NCBI GenBank assembly: GCA_023459055.1
Contig: JAEWVR010000017.1
Location: 1 to 64,000, forward strand
DNA from: Fibrobacterota bacterium
Lineage (GTDB): Bacteria; Fibrobacterota; Chitinivibrionia; Chitinivibrionales; Chitinispirillaceae
Direction of reading: 5' to 3'
Length of the DNA: 64,000 bases
This document shows, piece by piece, positions 26,418 to 35,168 of the stretch. Numbering within the stretch: the first letter of the stretch is position 1; each line of letters opens with the position of its first letter. The translations under genes and the position numbers were made by a program. The notes under the pieces were generated by a model. It was given only the letters and a program-made list of their open reading frames with translations, was not told where the DNA came from and searched no databases.

Positions 26418-26693
26418 ATGAACGTATCAGATGAGCTGAAACTGGAACTTAAAAAACTTGTGATTGACACATTGAAAATTCCTGATGTTACACCTGATGA
26501 GATCGACAATGATGAAAATCTTTTCGAAGGCAGACTTGGAATTGATTCAGTTGATGCACTTGAGCTGGTTATGGCGCTTCAGAGAAATTACAAGGTACAT
26601 ATTGATGATCAGAATCTGGGACGTTTCATTATTAAGTCAATTAACACCATCGCAGAATTTATTGCTAAAGAACAGGCGAAACAAAAATCCTGA
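26418..26693 (+). CDS. Acyl carrier protein
   Basis: A 91-residue acidic four-helix protein. The phosphopantetheine attachment serine is S44 in GIDSVDALELVMAL. AAAGGA lies before the ATG. It is the third gene of the cassette, directly after the BtrH-like acyltransferase, and is distinct from housekeeping AcpP because no fab genes surround it. It probably presents an acyl or aminoacyl group to the BtrH-like enzyme. No ligase or phosphopantetheinyl transferase lies in the window, so loading must come from elsewhere. Confidence 0.9.
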   Translation: MNVSDELKLELKKLVIDTLKIPDVTPDEIDNDENLFEGRLGIDSVDALELVMALQRNYKVHIDDQNLGRFIIKSINTIAEFIAKEQAKQKS

Positions 26694-26953
26694 TAGTATA
26701 GTAGTGCGAGGGATTTTCAGACTCCTGTACCTGTATCACTCGATATCTGCATTACCATAGTAAACTCATATCATATAGATATTTTATACTATATAGATTT
26801 GATATAAATATACAATGTCGTTGTTAAAAAAATCATTGGCGTTGTGATTAATCTTTAATAAATACAACCGGTTACAAAAACATCTGTTTATGGCACAAGA
26901 TTTGATTTTAATAAAGATCATTCATAAGAAATGGATTTTTAACAGGAGGTATC

Positions 26954-27787
26954 ATGTATAGAAAAATTGCATTACTGATGATTGGCGTGACGGCCCTGTT
27001 TTTCAGTGCGTATTGTGATGACGATGATGAAAAGGATGAAGAGCAGGAAGAAATTGAGATTACTACTGACACGGTTCCATATGATATGCGAACAGGTGGT
27101 TCGGGAGTTTTTGAAATCGGATTAATGAAATTTAATCTTGAACCGGTTGAAAAAGTTGTAAAAAGCACTATTGACATAGGTGGATTTGATTTTGATGAAG
27201 ATGTGCTGACAACCATTGGCTTTATGGGATATGCAGGACAGCGCCGAAATGGAATGCGTTTGGGATTGGGAGCCTGGGGTGGATATGGAGGATTTTATGG
27301 GGATACCTGGACAACACGTTCATCACCTGCGGATATTGCGAGAGGTAGAGACTCGTTAATTGATTCGACGATTAAGATGCATGTTTTGTTTGGCCACATA
27401 GGACTGGTGACAGAAAAAAGTTTTAAAATAGAAAAGCTTAATCTGTATGTCGGTGGAATGATCGGTGGTGGTGGCATTCTTGTAATTGAAGAACGAAAGG
27501 AAGGGAATGGAGCATTCTATTCGTCATCAAATGATAATTATTCCGATACTTCCTGGTGGGATGATAATGAAAGTGATGAAACTGATGACCGTTATCTTGG
27601 CGCAGCTGCCTGGGCATTTGATATCAGAGGCGGTTTTACCTATTCATTTACAAAGTGGCTTCATGCGGGTATTGATGGCTCAACACTCTTTTATTACTCA
27701 TCAAGAGGTTTCAATTCCCGTTATGGAGGTTTCTGGACAGCTAACCCCTCTGTTCGTTTGAGACTTGCATTCGGATCATCAACATAA
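26954..27787 (+). CDS. Outer-membrane-like hypothetical protein, paralogue 1
   Basis: A 277-residue protein. A signal peptide (1-20) is followed by an acidic stretch (CDDDDEKDEEQEEIE) and then a Gly- and aromatic-rich beta domain (RLGLGAWGGYGGFYG, LYVGGMIGGGGILV, FDIRGGFTYSF). It shares the pattern of G-x-RxG...WGG, EKxF, GGxIGxGxL and GFT with the next gene, so the two are tandem paralogues. No family was recognised. An outer-membrane barrel or surface protein is likely. AGGAGG precedes the ATG. Confidence 0.6.
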   Translation: MYRKIALLMIGVTALFFSAYCDDDDEKDEEQEEIEITTDTVPYDMRTGGSGVFEIGLMKFNLEPVEKVVKSTIDIGGFDFDEDVLTTIGFMGYAGQRRNGMRLGLGAWGGYGGFYGDTWTTRSSPADIARGRDSLIDSTIKMHVLFGHIGLVTEKSFKIEKLNLYVGGMIGGGGILVIEERKEGNGAFYSSSNDNYSDTSWWDDNESDETDDRYLGAAAWAFDIRGGFTYSFTKWLHAGIDGSTLFYYSSRGFNSRYGGFWTANPSVRLRLAFGSST

Positions 27788-27827
27788 AAAATGCATCCTT
27801 AGCTATAGGTAATCCGGAGATGTACAA

Positions 27828-28778
27828 ATGGAGAAAATTATGAATAAACTGGCAATGGCAATCAGTATGGTGGTTATACAGTACAGTATCATTACCGCCG
27901 ATTCGATAACTGAAGTGACAGAGGATGTGAGTGCTGGCGACACGATACAATCGTTACAAACATTAAAAAATGATACTGCCGGTGTTGACACATCGGTTGC
28001 AGCAGACAACAGGAATGATTCTTTGAAGAAGACTGTTATTTTGACAGTTAGAAAAGATGACGATGATGACGACACCATTGATGCTACTGTTGTATCAAAA
28101 AAACTGTCAAATATTCGTCAATCATTCAGCAGATCATTAACAAAGTCAAGGGTACAGGGATATGGCGGAGGAATCACTGTAAGTCCGATCATCGCTGCAT
28201 TGTCAACGAAACCAGTGCAGAAACTGGTTAGAAATGACAATACGCTAAGGCGTTATTTGTTTACTGATATTGATGGTTCCTACAAACCGCTACTGCTTGT
28301 GGGAGGTTCTGTGTATGGAGGTCTTGGCAACGGTGTCCGCATCGGTATAAGTGGATGGGGTGGTGAGTATGAGTTTACAAGTGCAACAAGTGGTGACACT
28401 TCAATATTTCTGAGTGTATCGCATAGTTTTGGCGGATTCATGATTGAAAAAGCATTTGTAAAGAACAATATGAATTACCTTGTCGGCGGAACAATAGGTT
28501 TCGGAAGTCTGACCGTTACTAAAGGTACAACGGGTGATCCATGGAAAACAATCAGTGATGAAATCGAGGAGAATGAAGAAGAAGCGAAAGCTCCTTATTC
28601 CGGTGTTAATCTTCACAGCGGATTTACCGTTACCCTGCTTCCCTGGATGCATATTGGTGCTGATGTCAATGGATCATTTCTTTTTTCTGTCAATGGATTT
28701 GATATTCCTGGATGTAAAGGATTTATGACTGTAGTTCCAGGGCTTCGCTTCAGAATCACACTTGGGAATATCGGGTAG
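27828..28778 (+). CDS. Outer-membrane-like hypothetical protein, paralogue 2
   Basis: A 316-residue protein (or 312 from the Met at 27840). A signal peptide is followed by a low-complexity region of about 90 residues with an acidic run (RKDDDDDDTIDA). The beta domain VGGSVYGGLGNGVRIGISGW and FMIEKAFVKNNMNYLVGG parallels the upstream gene. Its start is 40 bp after that gene's stop, so they are probably co-transcribed. Function unknown. A run of short tandem repeats follows the stop codon. Confidence 0.6.
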   Translation: MEKIMNKLAMAISMVVIQYSIITADSITEVTEDVSAGDTIQSLQTLKNDTAGVDTSVAADNRNDSLKKTVILTVRKDDDDDDTIDATVVSKKLSNIRQSFSRSLTKSRVQGYGGGITVSPIIAALSTKPVQKLVRNDNTLRRYLFTDIDGSYKPLLLVGGSVYGGLGNGVRIGISGWGGEYEFTSATSGDTSIFLSVSHSFGGFMIEKAFVKNNMNYLVGGTIGFGSLTVTKGTTGDPWKTISDEIEENEEEAKAPYSGVNLHSGFTVTLLPWMHIGADVNGSFLFSVNGFDIPGCKGFMTVVPGLRFRITLGNIG

Positions 28779-28789
28779 GATTGAGGCCG

Positions 28790-28824
28790 GAAGTGAGAAG
28801 TGAGAAGTGAGAAGTGGGAAGTGA
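28790..28824. repeat. Five tandem 7-bp repeats
   Basis: GAAGTGA is repeated five times (one copy reads GAAGTGG) just after the stop of the second paralogue. It is a simple-sequence tract that may vary in copy number by slippage. It lies outside coding sequence. Confidence 0.8.
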
Positions 28825-28939
28825 GGAGTATAATCATTGTATACAACTATTTTGATGCCACTTTTAATAAAGTGAATTCATCGGAGATACTATAAAACGG
28901 TAATAGTACCAGACAGTTTGGGAAAGTGTAAATTGATTA

Positions 28940-29479
28940 ATGAATGGCGTTCGTGACGGATTAGTGGGTTTTTTTCTATTTTTTGCACACTGGCTTTCTC
29001 CTCAGACGGAGAAGGCTTCTATTGGTATTGATTTTCATGATTATCGGACACCTGAGGTGGTTATATTTAAATGTAAACTCGATATCGGCTGGAATAAACA
29101 ACTTGAACAGCTTGTTGATGCCGGTATTCCGTTGCAGTACAGGATACTTCATTTTTCAAATAAATCCGATACGGTATATTTTTTCAGGACACTCAATTTT
29201 GATATGGTACGTTACACATATAACTTTACCGATTCAAATGAGAGGGCAATCAGGAGGTCAAAAGACTACTCCCTTATTAATCTTGCATTACGGGATTATT
29301 GTCGATGGGAGATTGAAGTGCCAAATGGAGCGAGTGCGTGTAAAGTTGATGTAACGATTATGCCCAGTAAGGCAGAACGACTTAACAAAGTTGTAGACAT
29401 GAGCAGAGTCTGGGGACAACAGAGAGTCAGCCTTGGTTTTGATCCATCAACAGTTATTCCTGCACAGCGAAACAGGTAA
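28940..29479 (+). CDS. DUF4390 family exported protein
   Basis: A 179-residue protein. A hydrophobic N-terminus (VGFFLFFAHWLS) suggests export or membrane anchoring. The body fits DUF4390: VDAGIPLQYRILHFSNKSDT, a central NFDMVRYTYNF strand pattern, and a C-terminal segment ending in SRVWGQQRVSLGF. DUF4390 genes are usually found directly upstream of NtrY-type kinases, as here, where the kinase starts 17 bp downstream. A role in sensing or maturation of the kinase signal is inferred. Confidence 0.72.
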   Translation: MNGVRDGLVGFFLFFAHWLSPQTEKASIGIDFHDYRTPEVVIFKCKLDIGWNKQLEQLVDAGIPLQYRILHFSNKSDTVYFFRTLNFDMVRYTYNFTDSNERAIRRSKDYSLINLALRDYCRWEIEVPNGASACKVDVTIMPSKAERLNKVVDMSRVWGQQRVSLGFDPSTVIPAQRNR

Positions 29480-29496
29480 AAAGAGCAACAGCTGAA

Positions 29497-30660
29497 ATGT
29501 TCAATTTTTTCAAGAATCTAGAGATTGAGTGGAAAATAATAATTATTGCAATCCTGTTACTGGTAATGGTTGCTATTCCTCTCCAAAATGTACTTGTCAA
29601 CAAATTAAAAAATACGCTGGAATTAAGTGCTGATTCAAATCTTGAGCCACTTCTACGTTCGTTTATCAGAGTTGACAATGATTCTCTTAACAGAAAAATA
29701 TCTCTATCCATTGAAAGAAATCGTCAATGGCAGGCTTTAATTCCATATATCGTTGAAGAACAGTCCTTCGCAATGTTACTGATGGCTATCGGATTATTCG
29801 CGTTGTTGTTTTGTTTTGCAGTGTGGTCACTGAGAAAATTAACAAGGCCATTAAAAAACCTTGCTGTTGCAGCAGACAAAATAGGAAACGGCATTGATGT
29901 AACGATTGTTAATAGAGAGGGTGGAGCACTGGGAAAACTTGAAATGTCCATGATTACAATGCAGAAGGAGCTTGTAAAGCTTCGGGAAAAAGCGCATGCA
30001 CGGGGTATGGAAAATGCATGGAGGGACATTGCGCGTGTTATGGCCCATGAAATTAAGAATCCCCTGACACCAATACAATTGACTCTTGATAGAATTACTG
30101 ACCGGTTTGATAATGGTGGTGATATAACAAGAGAGGAGATAGTCAGATTTGTAGAACGAATAAGTTTACAGGTAGGCAATCTTGAACGGCTTGTGAATGA
30201 TTTCAGGAGTTTCGCCAGGGATGCAGAGCCATCATTTACAAAATTTGAAATTGGTGAATTAATCAGAAGCATTGCTGATGATATGCAAAAAGTAGTGACA
30301 ACTGTGTGTACGGGTGGGGCGCTAGTAATCGCTGATAAACATCTTGTAAATCAGGTTTTCCTAAATATCTGGAAAAACAGTATTGAGGCGGGTGCAACAA
30401 CAATGTATGTTGATGTTGAACATTTGGATAACTATGCAGTAATATGTATTCGTGATAATGGATGTGGGATTCCCCAGGAACATCTGGAACGCGTATGGAT
30501 ACCATATATTACCTTTAAAAAAGGTGGTACCGGTCTCGGACTACCTGTTGTTAAACGATTAGTAGAATCAATGAACGGTTCAATCACCCTTACGTCATCA
30601 ACAGGTAGTGGCGATCACGGTGTTACACTATGCATTAAACTCTTAAAGTCAAGTATGTAG
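29497..30660 (+). CDS. NtrY-like sensor histidine kinase
   Basis: A 387-residue kinase with TM helices at about 12-29 and 90-111 around a short periplasmic segment. A HAMP domain follows (about 112-165), then the H box VMAHEIKNPLTPIQL with phosphorylated H184, and a HATPase domain (DNGCGIP, GGTGLGLPVVKRLVE). The short extracytoplasmic loop (about 60 residues) suggests it senses membrane state or a partner protein. It sits 17 bp after the DUF4390 gene and 19 bp before the sigma-54 regulator, one operon. NtrY-type partners often respond to nitrogen or envelope status. Confidence 0.92.
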   Translation: MFNFFKNLEIEWKIIIIAILLLVMVAIPLQNVLVNKLKNTLELSADSNLEPLLRSFIRVDNDSLNRKISLSIERNRQWQALIPYIVEEQSFAMLLMAIGLFALLFCFAVWSLRKLTRPLKNLAVAADKIGNGIDVTIVNREGGALGKLEMSMITMQKELVKLREKAHARGMENAWRDIARVMAHEIKNPLTPIQLTLDRITDRFDNGGDITREEIVRFVERISLQVGNLERLVNDFRSFARDAEPSFTKFEIGELIRSIADDMQKVVTTVCTGGALVIADKHLVNQVFLNIWKNSIEAGATTMYVDVEHLDNYAVICIRDNGCGIPQEHLERVWIPYITFKKGGTGLGLPVVKRLVESMNGSITLTSSTGSGDHGVTLCIKLLKSSM

Positions 30661-30679
30661 GGAGACGGCAGGATATACT

Positions 30680-32068
30680 ATGTCAATACAGGAAAAAATG
30701 AAGATCCTTGTGGCTGATGATGAATCTGAAATTAGATTGACATTAGAGGAAATATTTACCGAGGACGGCTATGACGTTGTGTGTGCATCAGATGAAAAAG
30801 AAATCCTGATGTGTTTGACATCTGATATTGACATGGCAATAATTGATATTAAACTCGGAAGCGATAATGGTATTGAAGTTCTGAAAAAAATTAAGTCTGC
30901 CAATCCATCATTGCCCGTTGTAATGATTACTGGTTTTGGAACGGTAGCACTTGCAAAAGAAGCATTTAAACTGGGTGCACATGATTTTCTTGAAAAACCA
31001 TTACGGCTATTACAGGTTCGTACTTGTGTGAGAAATGCTCTTGAAGGAGTTCAACTCAGGAAGAAACTGAACCAGAAGGCGGTTACGGGTAATGGTGATC
31101 TTGTTTTGAGTTCACAGGCGATGAAACAACTTTACATACAGGCATCAAAACTTTCTTACATAAAGGAAACAGTTGTAATCACGGGACCATCAGGTTCCGG
31201 AAAAGACCTTCTTGCACGTCATTTACATTATAATGGCCCGCGGTCAAATGGACCGTTTATTGCAACCAATGCTGCATCAATGCCATTGACACTTGCGGAA
31301 GATGAGCTGTTTGGGCACGAAAAGGGTGCATTCACCGGTGCAGATAAAAAACGTGAGGGTTGTTTTGAACTTGCAAATGGTGGGACACTGTTCATTGATG
31401 AAATTGCTGATATGGATATACAGATTCAGGCAAAGATGCTGCGCGTACTTGAAAATGGCATATTCTCAAGACTCGGAAGTACTGCTAATGTCAAGGTTGA
31501 TGTACGGATCGTTTGTGCGACACACAAGAATATAGAATTGCTTGTAAAGGAAGGAAAATTTCGTCATGATCTGTGGTACAGAATAAGTGCATTTGTTCTT
31601 AAGGTTCCAGGTCTTGCTCAGCGAAAAGAGGATATTATTCCACTCGCAGAACATTTTCTTATGCAAATATGTAAAGAACTTGGTATGACAAAAAAATTCT
31701 CAAAGGGTGCACGTGATCTGCTTCAGGAAATCGAGTATCCAGGAAATGTACGGGAGCTGAAGAATTTGATTACAAGACTGGCGGTCTATGCAGATCATGA
31801 TGAAATTACGTGTGATGCTATTGATGCCCAACGGGAAAAACGTCTGGAAAGTACAAATCACAATGTAAATGATGAATCCGTAATGATGTATACAGATGGA
31901 AATGATACAATGATGGATTTTAGAATTGCCAGAATTCAGTTTGAAAAGGAATTTCTGAGAAAAGCCCTTGAAAAAAATACCTGGAATATTACTGCTACAG
32001 CAAGAGCTATTGGAATGGCCCAGAGCAACTTGTCACGAAAGCTTAAAGAGCTTGAAATAGAGAAGTAA
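30680..32068 (+). CDS. Sigma-54-dependent response regulator, NtrC/NtrX family
   Basis: A 462-residue protein with three domains. The receiver has phospho-acceptor D56 (AIIDIKLG). The AAA domain has Walker A GPSGSGKD, the intact sigma-54 contact motif GAFTGA (HEKGAFTGADKKREG) and Walker B GGTLFIDEIADM. The C-terminal Fis-type helix-turn-helix is ITATARAIGMAQSNLSRKLK. It activates sigma-54 promoters after phosphorylation by the adjacent kinase. Its regulon is not visible here, and no -24/-12 promoter was identified in the window. Confidence 0.93.
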   Translation: MSIQEKMKILVADDESEIRLTLEEIFTEDGYDVVCASDEKEILMCLTSDIDMAIIDIKLGSDNGIEVLKKIKSANPSLPVVMITGFGTVALAKEAFKLGAHDFLEKPLRLLQVRTCVRNALEGVQLRKKLNQKAVTGNGDLVLSSQAMKQLYIQASKLSYIKETVVITGPSGSGKDLLARHLHYNGPRSNGPFIATNAASMPLTLAEDELFGHEKGAFTGADKKREGCFELANGGTLFIDEIADMDIQIQAKMLRVLENGIFSRLGSTANVKVDVRIVCATHKNIELLVKEGKFRHDLWYRISAFVLKVPGLAQRKEDIIPLAEHFLMQICKELGMTKKFSKGARDLLQEIEYPGNVRELKNLITRLAVYADHDEITCDAIDAQREKRLESTNHNVNDESVMMYTDGNDTMMDFRIARIQFEKEFLRKALEKNTWNITATARAIGMAQSNLSRKLKELEIEK

Positions 32069-32112
32069 TTAAAAACAAATCGTGAAGAGACTATTTCTTA
32101 AATACAAAATAT

Positions 32113-33336
32113 TCAGGTTGATATACTCACAAGATTTATCAATGTGTCAACAACATTCACGAGGCCGTCAATGGATTGCCACTCTGTTAAACTATGTGCA
32201 TTGCAGGCTGCTGTGAAAATATTAGGAGTCGGTAATCCCAGTGCAGTAAGTTTTGATCCATCAGTGCCGCCCCGAATTGGAATCCAATATGGATTCAGTC
32301 CTGCTTTAATAGCTGCTTTTTCAACCCGCTCAGTAATATGCGGATACAATGCAAGTGTCCGGGCCATGTTTCTGTATGATTCTTTATAGGAAACGGTAAT
32401 TGACGTTTCAGGGAATTTTTGCTGTGTGCGTCTGATAATCGTATCGACAAAAGTGTGTAATCTCTGAAGACCATCATCTGAAAAATCACGGAGTAGAAGG
32501 TTAATTTGGGATAATGATACGGATCCATGAATTGTGGCAGGATGAATGTATGGTTCATAACCGGATGTATGCTCCGGAGCAAGCTGGTCGGGAAGTTGTT
32601 CCAGGAAAAATGCAAGTGCTTTCATGCTGTTAATCATTTTATCCTTTGCATAACCTGGATGCATGTCAACACCCTTGAATTCAATTGTTGCAGAATCTGC
32701 AGAAAATGTTTCTTTGTTAAGCTCTCCAATAAAGCCGCCATCAATAGTGTATCCAAAATCAGCCCGGAGTTCATCCATGCTGAAATTTGAAATTCCATTA
32801 CCGGTTTCTTCATCGGGTGTAAAGCAGATCCTGATATCACCATGTTTTATGCCGGGATTAGCAATTAAATACTCAACGCATGACATGATAGCAGTTATTC
32901 CCGCTTTGTCATCAGAGCCAAGCAGCGTAGTTCCATCCGTGGTAACAATAGTATGTCCGATAGATTCTTTAAGATGAGGATTCTCGGAAACAGAAATAAT
33001 TACTGACGGGTTATTAGGAAGGATGATATCCTCACCATTATAATGTGCTATTACCTGAGGATTTACCTTTGCGCCTGATACTTCCGGTGATGTATCAAGG
33101 TGGGCAAAGAGCGCAATTACCGGTTCGGTTGTCATGCAGTTTGAACGAAGTGTTGCAAATACGTAGCAATGCTCATTAACATAGGCATCACCGATACCAA
33201 GTGATTGTAATTCATCAACAAGAATATTGGCAAGATCAAACTGACCACGAGTTGATGGAAACGTGGTGCTGTGCGTATCAGACTGTGTATTTATTTTTAC
33301 ATACCGCAAGAAACGGTTTAGAATTTTTTCTTTCAT
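32113..33336 (-). CDS. pepT: Peptidase T (tripeptidase)
   Basis: A 407-residue M20-family zinc aminotripeptidase. Zinc ligands and the catalytic Asp appear in LFAHLDTSPE, the bridging Asp in LLGSDDKAGITAIM, the catalytic Glu pair in TPDEETGNG, and later ligands in TIDGG and GGTDGSKLTALGLPTPN with AHSLTEW. It removes the N-terminal residue from tripeptides in the cytosol. The length is normal. It is convergent with the response regulator and is monocistronic. Confidence 0.95.
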   Translation of the reverse strand: MKEKILNRFLRYVKINTQSDTHSTTFPSTRGQFDLANILVDELQSLGIGDAYVNEHCYVFATLRSNCMTTEPVIALFAHLDTSPEVSGAKVNPQVIAHYNGEDIILPNNPSVIISVSENPHLKESIGHTIVTTDGTTLLGSDDKAGITAIMSCVEYLIANPGIKHGDIRICFTPDEETGNGISNFSMDELRADFGYTIDGGFIGELNKETFSADSATIEFKGVDMHPGYAKDKMINSMKALAFFLEQLPDQLAPEHTSGYEPYIHPATIHGSVSLSQINLLLRDFSDDGLQRLHTFVDTIIRRTQQKFPETSITVSYKESYRNMARTLALYPHITERVEKAAIKAGLNPYWIPIRGGTDGSKLTALGLPTPNIFTAACNAHSLTEWQSIDGLVNVVDTLINLVSIST

Positions 33337-33602
33337 AATCTGAAATATAATTCATGTTCTATAGTGATTGGCGTCTCGTGTCAGTATGAAAATTAGAACA
33401 TTGTATGCTTTCTAAAGACGCAGAAAAATATGTTGGAACAATTGTTAATAAGTAGTGTAACAATATGATAATAAATGAAATATATATATTTTATATGGTT
33501 TATTGTGCTTACTGAAAGAAAGCACAAATTGTATGCAAGGCGTTGTTTAAGTCAGAATCAGAAGGTATACTATAGTAAGGATACGAAGAAAAGGTCATAT
33601 AT

Positions 33603-34436
33603 ATGGATAACATGTTTGAATCACTTGACTACCGGAAGCTTTTAAAGGAATTGATTGCTAAGCGTCAGAAGCAGGATTCCTGGTTTTCATATCGCTGGAT
33701 ATCATCAAAAATCGGTGTGGCATCATCGGGATTTCTATCTCTTGTAATAAATGGCAAAAGAAATATTTCAATTGAAAATGCTGCCAAATTGTGTGGCGTA
33801 TTAAAGATGACAAAAAGGGAGAGCGAATATTTTATTACGCTGGTACGGTTTAATCAGGCTGTAGATACACCGGAAAGAACGCTTGCTTTTGAAACATTGA
33901 TAAAACTACGCCCATCATCGGTGCAAAGCGAGACAATTGATCAGCAGGAATATTATAGTCACTGGTATAATGCTGTCGTACGGGAGATGCTTGTCATATT
34001 GGGGAAAAAAAAGGACATTAATAAAATAATATCTGAAAATATACTTCCTAAAATATCAAAAACAGAGGTTCAATCATCAATAGCCCTTCTTGAACGGTTG
34101 GGGTTTGTCAGGAAAACAGGTGATGATGCATTTGAATACGCTAATCCTCTTTTGACAAGTGCAGGATCAAAAATTGATGGTTCTGTACTGAGAAGATATC
34201 ATAATGAAATGATTTTACTTGCCGAAAAAGCACTGCATGATGTCAAAAAAGAGGAACGGGATATTTCAACGATTACACTGAGTACTGACAGTGAAGGTGT
34301 TGAAATGATTAAAAAAAGGATTGAACAGTGCAGAGCTGATATAATGAGTATCGCTAAACAAACGATCAAATCAGACAAGGTAATTCAATTGAATATACAA
34401 CTGTTTCCTTTGTGTAAAGGATTTGGTGAGGCATGA
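33603..34436 (+). CDS. TIGR02147/DUF4423-type regulator
   Basis: A 277-residue protein of a family best known from Fibrobacter: MDNMFESLDYRKLLKELIAK, then SYRWISSKIGVASSGFLSLV containing a helix-turn-helix, and the C-terminal LSTDSEGVEMIKKRIEQCR block. The family is greatly expanded in Fibrobacterota and some Bdellovibrio, with presumed regulatory function. Its stop overlaps the next start (ATGA), so it is coupled to the lipoprotein gene. It may control the lipoprotein and the secreted protein that follow. Confidence 0.85.
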   Translation: MDNMFESLDYRKLLKELIAKRQKQDSWFSYRWISSKIGVASSGFLSLVINGKRNISIENAAKLCGVLKMTKRESEYFITLVRFNQAVDTPERTLAFETLIKLRPSSVQSETIDQQEYYSHWYNAVVREMLVILGKKKDINKIISENILPKISKTEVQSSIALLERLGFVRKTGDDAFEYANPLLTSAGSKIDGSVLRRYHNEMILLAEKALHDVKKEERDISTITLSTDSEGVEMIKKRIEQCRADIMSIAKQTIKSDKVIQLNIQLFPLCKGFGEA

Positions 34437-35095
34437 AGAGGTTGGGAGTAGTAGTCTTAGTAGCTTGTCTGCTATGTACCTGTAGTAAGAATGATGGGGC
34501 ACTGATTGCAGGCGGTGCAACAGAGACTGTGAATGCACAGATAATAATTTCCGATACGATAGTTACAGTGAGTGTTAGGAGCGACACATTGGTAGCAGTA
34601 CGTATTGTCATGAACAATTCAACCTTCAGTCCTGTTCACAACACCGGATTTATTGATTCTGCCATATTGACAGGAAGAAATATGCAAACTGAATTTGCAG
34701 TGATGCCGGGTACTTATAATATCATGGTGTTAGAACAAAATTCGAAAAAAAGTGTTGCATTTATGTCTATTAACGTTGCTGTATCAAAAAAGGATACACT
34801 TTCAGATAATTTAACAGAAGGTAATGTTCTGAAAGGTACTGTAGTTCTACCGGCTGGCGTTGATTTGAAAAATAACAGAGTGTTAGTTTACTGTGAAGGT
34901 ACTGTTTTTTCGCAGGTTTTAACTGAACCGGACTTTCAATTTGTAAATATTCCTGACGGAAAATACCGGGTGACTGCATGGGTAAACAATACCATTGAGA
35001 GTGGAATCAAGTCCTTACCGCTATCAGTCAGTCGTCAGGTTGATCTAACAGGAGAAAATAGTATAGATAGTATTCAACTTATATTTTCGAAATAA
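34433..35095 (+). CDS. Hypothetical lipoprotein
   Basis: A 220-residue protein with a lipobox ending LLCTC (Cys near residue 17). The mature part reads as two beta-sandwich-like halves: AVMPGTYNIMVLE in the first and FVNIPDGKYRVTAWV in the second, similar to carboxypeptidase regulatory-like or DUF4397-type folds seen in anti-sigma-linked proteins. It is translationally coupled to the TIGR02147 regulator. Function unknown; an envelope partner of the regulator is possible. Confidence 0.7.
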   Translation: MKRLGVVVLVACLLCTCSKNDGALIAGGATETVNAQIIISDTIVTVSVRSDTLVAVRIVMNNSTFSPVHNTGFIDSAILTGRNMQTEFAVMPGTYNIMVLEQNSKKSVAFMSINVAVSKKDTLSDNLTEGNVLKGTVVLPAGVDLKNNRVLVYCEGTVFSQVLTEPDFQFVNIPDGKYRVTAWVNNTIESGIKSLPLSVSRQVDLTGENSIDSIQLIFSK

Positions 35096-35168
35096 GTTAA
35101 AAGATGATTGTGAGTAATGACTGCGTAGTTTGATTGATAAAAAAAGTATACATTCAACAGGAGGTAGT

